Source: an uncultured Anaerolineae bacterium (lineage in GTDB: Bacteria; Chloroflexota; Anaerolineae; Promineifilales; Promineifilaceae). Taken from it: DNA of 64,000 nucleotides. The DNA lies in the NCBI GenBank assembly GCA_937943625.1, contig CALEAD010000018.1, positions 41,281 through 105,280 on the forward strand, in the 5' to 3' direction. Under the pieces are notes generated by a model, which was not told the DNA's origin, made no database searches, and was given only the letters and a program-made list of their open reading frames with translations. The translations under genes were made by a program, and so were the position numbers. Positions 26,715 to 36,458 of this stretch are shown here, piece by piece; within the stretch, counting starts at the first letter, position 1, and the number at the start of each line of letters is the position of its first letter.

Positions 26715-26760
26715 GAGAAACGTGAAACGTGAACAGGAAGGTGCACGCATCACGTTTCTC
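26715..26760. repeat. inverted repeat between atpD and atpC (AACGTGA family)
   Basis: GAGAAACGTGA (26715-26725) and its exact complement TCACGTTTCTC (26750-26760) form an 11-bp stem with a 24-base loop. The same AACGTGA/TCACGTT words recur at 29136-29182 and 63262-63330. It could tune atpC expression by processing or partial termination. Confidence 0.7.
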
Positions 26761-26790
26761 ATAACTGCCCGCGCAGGCATCTGGTTTGCG

Positions 26791-28185
<1,395 letters not shown>

Positions 28186-28204
28186 CTAAGCCTCCCTAAA
28201 TTCC

Positions 28205-29098
28205 TTATCCTTTCAAAGCCTCTGCGCCACCGACAATATCCAAAATCTCACTGGTAATACTCGTCTGGCGCGCCTTATTCCGTTCCAGCGTCAGCACCTC
28301 AATCAACTCCGCCGCATTATCCGTCGCATTATTCATCGCCACCATTCGCGCACTATGCTCACTTGCCAGCGCCTCCAGAATAGATTGATAAATCTGCAAC
28401 TGTGTGAAGCGCGGTACGATCACATCCAGCAGTGCTTCTGGGCGTGGCTCATACGTATACGCCCGTTGTGACACACCGGTCAGGTCCACACTCTGCACAT
28501 ATTCTGCCACCGCCATACCTTCAAAATCCAGCGGTTTCAGTGGCAAAAGCTGCTTTACTGTAGGACGCCGATTGATCAGGTTAATGAAGTCCGTATACGC
28601 AATAAACACTTGGTCCACCTTGCCGGTCAGATAATCATCCATCACCACGCGCGCAATCGGCGTAATGTCAAGGATAGTGGGCGTATCTGGGTTCTCAAAC
28701 GTGGCAACCACATTATACCCCCGGCGAATCATCAAATCGCGCCCCTTGCGCCCCACGGCAATTACCTCTACGGGCGTGCCCACGGCCTTAATAAACACTT
28801 CAGCGCGGCTGATGATGTTTGTGTTATAAGCGCCAGCCAACCCGCGATCCCCGGTGATCAAAATGAGCGCCGTCCGTTTAATCTCTTCACGCACTGTCAG
28901 CAGCGGATGCGCCACTTCTGGCTGTGCCGCCAGATTATTCAATATCTCAAACGCCTTGCGCGCATAGGCGCGGGTTGCCTCCACCTGTTTCTGCGCCCGG
29001 CTGGCTTTTGAGGCAGAAACGGCCGCCAGCGCGCTGGTCACCTGGGAGATATTCTTAATGCTCTTGATGCGCTTATTTAATTCCCGTTCAGTAGCCAT
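28205..29098 (-). CDS. atpG: ATP synthase gamma subunit
   Basis: A 297-residue central rotor. The N-terminal helix ATERELNKRIKSIKNISQVTSAL and C-terminal helix SARMVAMNNATDNAAELIE..LTLERNKARQTSITSEILDIV form the coiled shaft; LITGDRGLAGAYNTNI begins the central Rossmann-like domain. The C-terminus GAEAL matches the family. Nineteen bases before atpD. Confidence 0.96.
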   Translation of the reverse strand: MATERELNKRIKSIKNISQVTSALAAVSASKASRAQKQVEATRAYARKAFEILNNLAAQPEVAHPLLTVREEIKRTALILITGDRGLAGAYNTNIISRAEVFIKAVGTPVEVIAVGRKGRDLMIRRGYNVVATFENPDTPTILDITPIARVVMDDYLTGKVDQVFIAYTDFINLINRRPTVKQLLPLKPLDFEGMAVAEYVQSVDLTGVSQRAYTYEPRPEALLDVIVPRFTQLQIYQSILEALASEHSARMVAMNNATDNAAELIEVLTLERNKARQTSITSEILDIVGGAEALKG

Positions 29099-29135
29099 GT
29101 CATCATCTCAATGGTTTTTTGCGGCGATACGTCGG

Positions 29136-29182
29136 GCGTAAAACGTGACGGCGAGGTGCTTACGCTTCACGCTTCGCGCCCC
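29136..29182. repeat. AACGTGA-family repeat between atpA and atpG
   Basis: GCGTAAAACGTGACGG and GCTTACGCTTCACGC lie in the 118-base atpA-atpG gap; partial inverted symmetry, related to 26715-26760. Confidence 0.5.
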
Positions 29183-29216
29183 ATCTTAGTGACTCAACGC
29201 GCCAATTATGCCACCA

Positions 29217-30884
29217 TTACGCTGCCCAGCCTGCATTAAAGTCTTGGATCGCTTCGCGCAGTGCTGCTTCGATTTTGTCATTCCAGGCGCCACTTTCCAG
29301 GATAGGCTTGCCCACTTCAGGACGCGCCGTATCCATGTAGCGCACAAAATCATTCATCCACTGCCTGACCTTGGCGACTGGCACTTTGTCCAAGTAGCCG
29401 CGTGAACCGGCATAAATAATCATCACTTGATGATGCAGCGGCCACGGGCTGTATTGTGGCTGCTTGAGGATTTCCATCAACCGTTCACCACGTGCAAGCT
29501 GGCGCTGCGTGGCCGCGTCCAGGTCGGAGCCAAACTGAGCAAACGCCGCCAATTCACGGTACTGCGACAAATCGGCCTTCAGCCCACCTGCCACCTTGCT
29601 CATGGCGCGCTTCTGCGCGGCGCTACCCACGCGCGAAACGGAATTGCCGGTATTAATGGCAGGACGCTGACCCGCGTTGAACAGGTCGGTTTCCAGGAAA
29701 ATCTGACCATCGGTGATAGAAATCACGTTTGTGGGGATGTAGGCAGAAATGTCGCCCAGCAAGGTTTCGATGATTGGTAGTGCTGTCAGCGAGCCGCCCG
29801 TGCCGGGGATCTTTTTCACTTCGTATTTGTCACGGTTGCCCAGGGCTTGCAGCGCATGTTCGATCTCCTCTTGCTCCAGGTTGCCAAAATAGCGGCGACC
29901 GGTAACGCCCATGCTCTCTTTGGTGACTTCGGTTCCTTTTTCCACAATCACCCACTCGTCGCGCAGACGCACAGAGCGTTCGAGCAGTTGGCTGTGCAGG
30001 GAGAAGATGTCGCCAGGGTACGCTTCGCGGCCGGGTGGACGGCGCAAAATCAAGGACATCTGGCGATAAGCCCAGGCATGTTTGGAGAGGTCATCGTAAA
30101 TGACCAGTGCGTCTTTACCCTGCTCCATAAACTCTTCGCCAATGGCGCAGCCGGCATAAGGGGCAAAGTATTGCATGGGGGCCGGATCAGAAGCGCCAGC
30201 TACCACGACGACGGTGTAATCCATGGCGCCGTATCGTTGTAGCGTATCCACAACGGCTGCTACTTGCCCTACGCGCTGCCCAATTGCCACGTAGATGCAT
30301 ATCATATTCTGGCCCTTCTGATTGATAATGGTGTCCAGACAGATAGCGGTTTTACCGGTCTGGCGGTCGCCAATGATCAACTCGCGCTGGCCGCGCCCGA
30401 TGGGGAACATGGCGTCTATCGAGATGATACCCGTTTGCACGGGGGTATCTACGCCCTTGCGCTCAATGACGCCGGGGGCAATGCGCTGGATGGGGCGCAC
30501 CTTGTTCGTATTGATGGGGCCTTTGCCGTCAATGGGGTTGCCCAGAGCATCTACCACACGGCCGATCAAGGCATCGCCAACCGCCACAGAGGCAATTTGC
30601 CCGGTAGCACGCACCTCATCGCCTACCTCGATACCGGTATAGTCGCCCATGATCACGACGCCGACGTTGTCAGGCTCCAGATTGAGTGCCAGCCCGGCCA
30701 CGCCATTTTCAAACTGCACCAGTTCACTGGCTTTTACGCCAGCCAGCCCACCGACGAGGGCAATACCATCTCCGACGGACAGGACGTTTCCCACGCTGCG
30801 GGTTTCTACTTTGTGCTCAAATGATTCAATGCGTCCGAGCAATGACTCTGCAATGTTAATAAAGTCTGGGGCAAGGGTTGCCAT
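29217..30884 (-). CDS. atpA: ATP synthase alpha subunit
   Basis: A 555-residue regulatory nucleotide-binding subunit. P-loop GDRQTGKT near 170-177, VYVAIGQ-like [10 protein letters not shown], visual cue [21 protein letters not shown] and the C-terminal helical domain are all standard; the length is slightly above the usual 500-510 owing to the C-terminus. First gene of the F1 group. The delta subunit and the Fo genes (a, b, c) normally precede atpA, but upstream of it lies only an intergenic gap and then divergent plsX, so they must be elsewhere. Confidence 0.97.
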   Translation of the reverse strand: MATLAPDFINIAESLLGRIESFEHKVETRSVGNVLSVGDGIALVGGLAGVKASELVQFENGVAGLALNLEPDNVGVVIMGDYTGIEVGDEVRATGQIASVAVGDALIGRVVDALGNPIDGKGPINTNKVRPIQRIAPGVIERKGVDTPVQTGIISIDAMFPIGRGQRELIIGDRQTGKTAICLDTIINQKGQNMICIYVAIGQRVGQVAAVVDTLQRYGAMDYTVVVVAGASDPAPMQYFAPYAGCAIGEEFMEQGKDALVIYDDLSKHAWAYRQMSLILRRPPGREAYPGDIFSLHSQLLERSVRLRDEWVIVEKGTEVTKESMGVTGRRYFGNLEQEEIEHALQALGNRDKYEVKKIPGTGGSLTALPIIETLLGDISAYIPTNVISITDGQIFLETDLFNAGQRPAINTGNSVSRVGSAAQKRAMSKVAGGLKADLSQYRELAAFAQFGSDLDAATQRQLARGERLMEILKQPQYSPWPLHHQVMIIYAGSRGYLDKVPVAKVRQWMNDFVRYMDTARPEVGKPILESGAWNDKIEAALREAIQDFNAGWAA

Positions 30885-31245
30885 GAACCGACCTCCTACA
30901 AAACGATTGACGATCTACAAATCTGGTTGCTAATGATTGCGTGAAAGAGAGTGGCAAATATGCCTAGGCGCACTCCTGGCAGCCTGGCAGATGTTACCTT
31001 ACTGCCCGGCTTTTGTCCAATTGTTCACAATAATTTTAGTTTGGCGCATGGACTTGACGGCAGACCGCTACACGCCTCTCGTGGAGCGGTTGAGAAGCGG
31101 CAGTCGCCAATCGGCGGCCACCGGGTGCCGTCTTAGATAGTTGCTGGTTTGACTTCCCCCTTACCCACCGATAGAATCAGCCGCTAAATTCGGCCTGGCA
31201 AATAAGGCACTAAGCCGCACTACGCCAGGAACCAGGGGTGCACAG
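30885..31245. other. divergent promoter region atpA / plsX
   Basis: 361 bases without a gene. It must hold promoters for both directions, but no hexamer pair stands out. TTGTTCACAATAA at 31021-31033 includes a TTCACAA half-site like the Rex operator, without its partner. 31055-31130 has GACCGC and GGCGGCC words reminiscent of family C arms. Confidence 0.4.
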
Positions 31246-32253
31246 ATGATGCGAATTGTCGTAGATGCGATGGGCAGCGATAACCATCCAGGACCAGACG
31301 TGGCCGGGGCGGTGATGGCGGCGCGCGAGTTTGGCGAGACGCTGATTTTGGTGGGCGATGCGCCGCGCATTGAGGCAGAGCTGGCAAAACAGCAAACGGC
31401 CGGGTTGTCCATCGAGGTGCGACACGCCAGCCAGCAAGTCACCATGACAGACGCTCCCTCAGATGTCTTGAAAGGAAAGCCTGATTCCTCGATGCACGTG
31501 GGGCTGCAAATGGTGCGCGATGGCGCGGCAGATGCGTTTGTGTCGGCAGGGAATACAGGGGCAATTTTGGGAATTGCCATGCTGCGGCAAACGGGTGTGG
31601 GGCGCATCGCTGGCGTCAAGCGGCCGGCGCTGGGGGTGGTCTTTCCGACGGAAGAACGGCCGTTGCTGATAGACAACGGCGCCAATGCAGAGTGTAAACC
31701 GGAGTGGCTGGTGCAGTTTGGCCTGATGGCCAGCCTCTACATCACACACATGCTCGACATCATCAACCCGCGCGTGGCGCTTATCGCCAATGGCGAAGAA
31801 GAGGGCAAAGGTAACTTGCTCATCAAGGAAACGATTCCTCTGATGCAGGCCAGCGGCCTAAACTATATTGGCAACATCGAGCCGAAAGAGTTTATGCGCG
31901 GTGTGGCACACGTGGGTGTGACGGATGGCTTTACCGGTAACATCATCATCAAAACGGCCGAAGCCATTGCCAGCTATATGTCTGCTAAACTACGCGAAAG
32001 CATGAAGGCAACGCCGCTGACAATGCTGGGCGGGCTGCTGGCGCGACCAGCGTTTCGCCAGGTGCGCCGTCGCCTGGATGCGGATGAGGTAGGGGGCGCG
32101 CCCTTGCTGGGGGTGAATGGCGTGGTCATTGTGGCACACGGCCGTGCCAACGCTTACGCCATCAAGCAGGCGGTAGGACAGGCGCGGCGCATGGTGCAAA
32201 ACAATGTTGTGGCTGCGATTGCCGACGGGTTGGCGCGTCACACAGAGCTCTGA
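31246..32253 (+). CDS. plsX: phosphate acyltransferase PlsX
   Basis: Converts acyl-ACP and phosphate to acyl phosphate, the donor for the PlsY acyltransferase in phospholipid synthesis. The 335 residues cover the family's usual length. Conserved blocks: IVVDAMGSDNHPGPD at the N-terminus, SAGNTGAIL near 103, PLLIDNGANAECKPEWL near 141, GVTDGFTGNIIIKTAE near 222, and a C-terminal GAPLLGVNGVVIVAHGRANAYAIKQA. ATG at 31246 or 31249. Peripheral membrane enzyme. fabF follows 64 bases later, forming a lipid-synthesis pair. Confidence 0.96.
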   Translation: MMRIVVDAMGSDNHPGPDVAGAVMAAREFGETLILVGDAPRIEAELAKQQTAGLSIEVRHASQQVTMTDAPSDVLKGKPDSSMHVGLQMVRDGAADAFVSAGNTGAILGIAMLRQTGVGRIAGVKRPALGVVFPTEERPLLIDNGANAECKPEWLVQFGLMASLYITHMLDIINPRVALIANGEEEGKGNLLIKETIPLMQASGLNYIGNIEPKEFMRGVAHVGVTDGFTGNIIIKTAEAIASYMSAKLRESMKATPLTMLGGLLARPAFRQVRRRLDADEVGGAPLLGVNGVVIVAHGRANAYAIKQAVGQARRMVQNNVVAAIADGLARHTEL

Positions 32254-32317
32254 CAAACATCTGTCAGGCCCCCTGAGAGCTGTCAGCCCACCTTTTGTCT
32301 TGAATTTAAGGAAGAAT

Positions 32318-33583
32318 ATGGTTAACTTGCAAGATGCGCAGGGCCGACCGCGCATTGTGATTACCGGCATGGGGGTGATGAGTCCGCTGGGGCACACGGC
32401 GGAAGAGAGCTGGCAAAGTTTGCTGCACGGCCGTTCGGGAGTTAGCCGCATTACCCAATTCGACACCAGCGGCCTGCCCGTCCACATTGCCGGTGAAGTA
32501 AAAGCGTTTGCGCCCCAGGCCTACATGGACATCAAAATGGCGCGACGTATCTCGCGCGCCTCACAGTTGGCCATTGCCGCCGCGCGCATGGCGCTTACCG
32601 ACGCCAACTTGCCACAGCCGGTGCCTGACCCAGAGCGCGCGGGCGTGCTTATTGGCACAGGCGTAGGCGGCTTTGAGGTGGGCGACCGTGAAGTGACCAT
32701 CTTGCGCCAAAAAGGGTTTAACCGCGTCAGTCCTTTTGCCATGACCGGCTTTCTGGCAAACATGCCCAGCTACCACATCAGCCACCTGGCAGGCACGCTT
32801 GGCCCCATCAGCACTGTTGTTGCGGCCTGTGCCACCGGCAATCAGGCCATTGGCGAGGCGATGCAGATGCTGCGCGACGGCCGTGCTGATTTAATCATCA
32901 CCGGCGGCGTCGAAGGGTTAATTCATGAGGCTGCTATTGCCGGTTTTGCCGCCATGCGCGCCCTTTCCCTGCGCAATGACGAACCGGAGCGCGCCAGCCG
33001 CCCCTTTGATAAAGATCGCGATGGTTTCGTGCTGAGCGAAGGTGCAGCTGTGCTGGTGCTGGAGACGCTAGAACATGCCTTGGGACGCGGCGCGCGCATT
33101 TACGCCGAAATGCTTGGCTATGCTTCCTCTTCAGACGCCTATCACGTGGCTGCGCCAGACCCCGAAGCCGTGGGCGCGCAGCGCGCCATGCGCTGGGCGC
33201 TGGCAGACGCTGGCGTAACGCCGCAGCAGGTGGATTACATCAACGCGCACGGCACGGGCACGGTAGTCAATGATTTTCTGGAAACGTTGGCCATCAAGCG
33301 CGTGTTTGGCGAATGGGCTTACCAGGTCCCCATTAGCAGTAGCAAGTCGGTGCTGGGGCATGCCATGGGGGGCGCAGGGGCAATTGAAGCAGTCTTTTGC
33401 GCCTACGCGCTGCATTGTGGCATCATTCCGCCTACCTGGAACTATGAAACGCCCGACCCGGAGTGTGACCTGGATTATGTGCCCAATGCGCCGCGCCTGC
33501 AGGCCATTCAGGTGGCGCTTTCCAATTCGTTTGGTCTGGGTGGACAGAATGCCTGCCTGGTGCTGGGGCGCTGGCAACCGTGA
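32318..33583 (+). CDS. fabF: beta-ketoacyl-ACP synthase II
   Basis: A 421-residue condensing enzyme that elongates acyl-ACP with malonyl-ACP. Catalytic triad: Cys in VVAACATGNQA, His in NAHGTGTVVND and His in SVLGHAMGGAGA; Lys in the SSSKS segment precedes the last. C-terminal NSFGLGGQNACLVL is the glycine-rich gate. ATG 32318 follows AAGGAAG; an upstream frame overlaps plsX and is not protein-like. No acpP or fabD is adjacent. Confidence 0.95.
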   Translation: MVNLQDAQGRPRIVITGMGVMSPLGHTAEESWQSLLHGRSGVSRITQFDTSGLPVHIAGEVKAFAPQAYMDIKMARRISRASQLAIAAARMALTDANLPQPVPDPERAGVLIGTGVGGFEVGDREVTILRQKGFNRVSPFAMTGFLANMPSYHISHLAGTLGPISTVVAACATGNQAIGEAMQMLRDGRADLIITGGVEGLIHEAAIAGFAAMRALSLRNDEPERASRPFDKDRDGFVLSEGAAVLVLETLEHALGRGARIYAEMLGYASSSDAYHVAAPDPEAVGAQRAMRWALADAGVTPQQVDYINAHGTGTVVNDFLETLAIKRVFGEWAYQVPISSSKSVLGHAMGGAGAIEAVFCAYALHCGIIPPTWNYETPDPECDLDYVPNAPRLQAIQVALSNSFGLGGQNACLVLGRWQP

Positions 33584-33596
33584 AACGTGATTGCTG

Positions 33597-33685
33597 CAGT
33601 CTGGCGAAATTTGCGCTGACTGCTGGCGCCCTCATGCGATTTGGCATATCGCGTTACATTGGCGGCCAGCAAAAGTGCCGGAGTC
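33597..33685. repeat. family A palindromic repeat, copy 4 (inverted)
   Basis: GCAGTCTGGCGAAATTTGCG to GGCCAGCAAAAGTGCCGGAG; reverse orientation relative to copies 1-3. Centre GCGATTTGGCATATCGCG. Confidence 0.75.
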
Positions 33686-33693
33686 CAGGTTGG

Positions 33694-33814
33694 TAGTCAC
33701 CGCTTCAGCGGATAACCGGCGAAAGCCGTTACTACACCGACGCGTGCCAGGTTTGGCAACCTGGGTTACATTTGCAAACAGCCGGCGGCGGTCGGCGGTC
33801 ATTTCCAAGGGGGC
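33694..33814 (+). repeat. GTAACCGCTT module plus family B repeat, copy 3
   Basis: 33694-33736 (AGTCACCGCTTCAGCGGATA ... AAAGCCGTTACTAC) is the module that recurs inverted near 61345-61392. 33744-33814 has the CAGGTTTGGCAACCTG hairpin, GGGTTACATTTGCAAACAGC and the GGCGGTCATTTCCAAGGGGG end, 11-17 bases before the start at 33826. Confidence 0.7.
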
Positions 33815-33825
33815 AACGGCCGTTT

Positions 33826-34578
33826 ATGATAATTTTACGTGATGAAAAACGCATTGCGCGGATGCGCCGCATTAGCCAGATTACCAGTCTAACGGGCATT
33901 GCCGCGCTGGTTGTGGGCATGATTATAGCCTTTACTAACCCGGAGCAGTTGTTTTTTTATGAGCTACTGGCGCTGATTGCCGGTTGGACGCTTTCGCAAG
34001 TGGGCATTTACCTGGGGCACCGCTATCTGCGCCGCCCACGCCCGGATGAGGCGATTGACCGGGAAGTGCGGCGCGTGGCCAAAAACGGCCGTATGTACCA
34101 TTATCTACTGCCCGCCCCCCACGTTTTGCTCACACCGCAGGGGATTGTGATCTTTGTTGCCAAATTCCAGGGGGGCAAAATCAGCGTCGTCAATGATAAG
34201 TGGAAGCAAACCGGGTTAGGCTTCTTGAACATGCGCAAGCTCTTTGGCGGGGAGGCGCTGGGCAACCCGACGAAAGATGCCCAGTTCATGGTAGGCGCAT
34301 TGGCCAACTACCTGCGCAAGCACGCCCCCAGCGTAGAAGAAGTGCCGATGGCGCCCGTGATTGTGTTCACGTCGGATGGGACGCAGAGTATTGAGGTGCA
34401 AAATAGCTCAGTTCCGGTGGTGCATTACAAAAAACTGCGCGGCTTCTTGCGCCAGCAATGGTTGAAGGGGGGGCCACCGCCCCTAAAAAAGGAAGACTAC
34501 GAAGCCATTCGCGCCGCGTTTGATCAAAAAGCGACTCATTTACTAGAGGTACAGGCGGGTGATGATGAAGATGAATAG
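33826..34578 (+). CDS. membrane protein with NERD-like domain
   Basis: A 250-residue protein. The N-terminal basic stretch is followed by two close transmembrane helices (about 23-40 and 46-64: LTGIAALVVGMIIAF and YELLALIAGWTLSQVGIYL). A cytosolic domain then contains YHYLLPAPHVLLTPQGIVIFVAKFQGGKISV..DKWKQTG, resembling NERD (nuclease-related) domains in layout, although the usual acidic and Lys catalytic pattern is not clearly kept. The C-terminus is acidic (GDDEDE). Start MIILRDEKR chosen as the first residue of protein-like sequence. Followed after 5 bases by an MBL hydrolase gene. Function unknown. Confidence 0.7.
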   Translation: MIILRDEKRIARMRRISQITSLTGIAALVVGMIIAFTNPEQLFFYELLALIAGWTLSQVGIYLGHRYLRRPRPDEAIDREVRRVAKNGRMYHYLLPAPHVLLTPQGIVIFVAKFQGGKISVVNDKWKQTGLGFLNMRKLFGGEALGNPTKDAQFMVGALANYLRKHAPSVEEVPMAPVIVFTSDGTQSIEVQNSSVPVVHYKKLRGFLRQQWLKGGPPPLKKEDYEAIRAAFDQKATHLLEVQAGDDEDE

Positions 34579-34583
34579 GTGGG

Positions 34584-35273
34584 ATGATGGCTGAACAAAT
34601 CGCTCCTGGCATATTTTGGTTGAATGGCGGCGCCAGCAATCTTTACCTGTGTGTCGAAGATCACGGGGTGACGCTGATTGATGCCGGCATGCCGCGCCGC
34701 GAAAAGCGGGTGTGGGCGGCGCTGGCGCAGTTGAGGCGCGCGCCCACAGAGTTGAAGCATATCATTATTACCCACGCTGACCTGGATCACGCGGGCAGCA
34801 CGGCCGTTCTGCAGCGGCACTCTGGGGCAACGGTTTACGCCAGCCGGGAAACGGCCGCTTATTTGCCACACGGCCGTTCGCCCAGACACCTGCCCACCAT
34901 TGCACATTTTTTTGCCAGCCTGATGAAATATACGGCCGTGCCCACAACCGTCATCCAAACCATTCAAGACGGCCAGACGCTCCCTATCCTGGGCGGCTTG
35001 CAGGTCATTGCCACCCCTGGGCACACACCCGATCACCTCTCCCTCTACCATCCGACCACCGGCGTCCTCTTTGCCGGAGACGCCCTCAACAGCCGCAACA
35101 ACACCCTGCAAATGACGCCACGCGCCATCACGGCCGATATGCAGGCGGCACGCCAATCCGCCCTGCGCCTGCTGCACCTAAATCCCACCCTCATTGCCTG
35201 TGGCCACGGCCGTCCTTACAAACCGGCCAAAGAGGAGTTAAAAACGCTTGCCCAGGCGTTTCAGCAGGGGTAG
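34584..35273 (+). CDS. metallo-beta-lactamase fold hydrolase
   Basis: A 229-residue MBL-fold enzyme. Metal-binding motif THADLDHAG (about 67-75), a further His in TPGHTPDHLS (about 140), Asp in FAGDALNSR and a final His in ACGHGRP are all present, so a dinuclear metal site is likely. The group includes glyoxalase II-like and lactonase-like enzymes; the substrate cannot be read. ATG 34584 or 34587. It is 5 bases after the NERD-like gene and 20 bases before phoU, apparently one operon. Confidence 0.88.
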   Translation: MMAEQIAPGIFWLNGGASNLYLCVEDHGVTLIDAGMPRREKRVWAALAQLRRAPTELKHIIITHADLDHAGSTAVLQRHSGATVYASRETAAYLPHGRSPRHLPTIAHFFASLMKYTAVPTTVIQTIQDGQTLPILGGLQVIATPGHTPDHLSLYHPTTGVLFAGDALNSRNNTLQMTPRAITADMQAARQSALRLLHLNPTLIACGHGRPYKPAKEELKTLAQAFQQG

Positions 35274-35293
35274 CACACCCCAAAGGAGGAGAA

Positions 35294-35983
35294 ATGACCT
35301 TTCCCAGCCGTTCCATTCTCGACCGTGAACTCAACAACCTGCAGGAAAGAATTCTGCAAATGACCAGCATGGTAGATAGCGCTATCGAGAACGCCATGCT
35401 CTCCCTCAACAACCGCGATAGCCAGGTTGCCCAGCAGGTTGTCAATGGCGACGAAGTCGTTAACCGCCTTCGTTACGAGGTTGAAGAGTTGGCGCACCTC
35501 ACCCTGGCGACGCAGCAGCCAACAGCACGCGACCTGCGCACCATCATTGCCGCTACCCACGTGGCCGTCGAGCTAGAGCGCATGGGCGACCATGCCGCGG
35601 GCATTGCGCGCTTGGTGCTGCGTATGCAGGAAGATGAAAGCGTGGCCAACCTGCACAAATTGCCCAAGATGGCAAAACGGGCACGCAAAATGCTACAAGA
35701 AAGCGTGCAATCTTTTGTTGAGCGCAACAACACCCTGGCCCTTAGCATGATGCGTCGAGATGACAAGCTAGACCGGCATTACAACCAACTTTTCCGCGAG
35801 ACCATGGAAGAGTTGAAAACCCAGCCAGCTATTCCCCATGCCATCTACCTGCTGTGGGTAGGGCATAACCTGGAGCGCATTGGCGACCGTGCCATCAACA
35901 TTGCGGAACGAGTCATCTTCATGGTAACTGGCGAATTCGTAGAAAATGTGGATGACGTAGACGATTTGACCGCACAGCCATAG
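35294..35983 (+). CDS. phoU: phosphate signalling regulator PhoU
   Basis: A 229-residue two-lobed helical protein that links the Pst phosphate transporter to PhoR/PhoB signalling. Each half carries the metal-binding E-x-x-x-D motif: VELERMGDHAAGIARL (about 95-110) and HNLERIGDRAINIAERV (about 194-210). Shine-Dalgarno AAGGAGGAG precedes the ATG. No pst or pho genes are adjacent, which is unusual. Confidence 0.93.
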   Translation: MTFPSRSILDRELNNLQERILQMTSMVDSAIENAMLSLNNRDSQVAQQVVNGDEVVNRLRYEVEELAHLTLATQQPTARDLRTIIAATHVAVELERMGDHAAGIARLVLRMQEDESVANLHKLPKMAKRARKMLQESVQSFVERNNTLALSMMRRDDKLDRHYNQLFRETMEELKTQPAIPHAIYLLWVGHNLERIGDRAINIAERVIFMVTGEFVENVDDVDDLTAQP

Positions 35984-36250
35984 GCAGCTCTGCCCTTTCG
36001 GCGAGAGAATGAAATTACCGCGCCTGCCGAGAGGCCCGCTGGGTCTATAACCGTAGTACTTCAATTACCAGAGAGACTCCATAAGTGGGGCACACCACCA
36101 CAAATGAAAATGTGGCACAGGTTACCAAACCTGTGCCTGCCAACCAGGTTTGGCAACTTGGGCTACACTTACAGACGGCGGTCAGCCGTCGGCGGCCATT
36201 TTTCAAGAGAGCAAAACCCTTCGGGTCTCAGTTATTACCAGAGAACACTG
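35984..36250. repeat. intergenic region with family B repeat, copy 4
   Basis: 36086-36215 has GGGGCACACC, AATGAAAATGTGG, hairpins CAGGTTACCAAACCTG and CAGGTTTGGCAACTTG, GGGCTACACTTACAGACGGC and GGCGGCCATTTTTCAAGAGAG. The last is a diverged copy of the SD-like end, but no gene starts there. ATTACCAGAGA occurs twice (36065 and 36234). AACCCTTCGGGTCTC at 36218-36232 is a small hairpin. Confidence 0.6.
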
Positions 36251-36279
36251 TTGACAAGCGGGGCCGTTGTCAATAGAAT
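36251..36279 (+). promoter_or_regulatory. livK promoter with internal dyad operator
   Basis: TTGACA (36251-36256), exactly 17 bases, TAGAAT (36274-36279). The spacer is framed by a perfect inverted repeat, TTGACAA (36251-36257) and TTGTCAA (36267-36273), so a dimeric repressor could block the promoter. Leader to livK about 170 bases. Confidence 0.65.
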
Positions 36280-36458
36280 CTTGCGCACATCCCCACTGCA
36301 ACGGTGCACATCTCTTGAAGGAGGAGGTGGTCCGCAACAGCAGAAAAAACCAAACATCTATTTACGCCATGGGTAAAGCGCACTAGGCTGGTTTTGCCAG
36401 ATTGGTGCATGCATTTGTAGTTTAACAAAATAATCAAGGATTTCTGGAGGAGAACTAA

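Noticed and set aside
31021..31033. Rex operator upstream of the ATP synthase genes (TTGTTCACAATAA)
   Set aside because: Only one half-site is present; no TTGTGAA-N4-TTCACAA arrangement.
36317..36379. Leader peptide before livK (AAGGAGG then GTG GTC CGC...)
   Set aside because: Only 2 bases between the SD-like sequence and the GTG, too close for initiation, and no run of Leu/Ile/Val codons.
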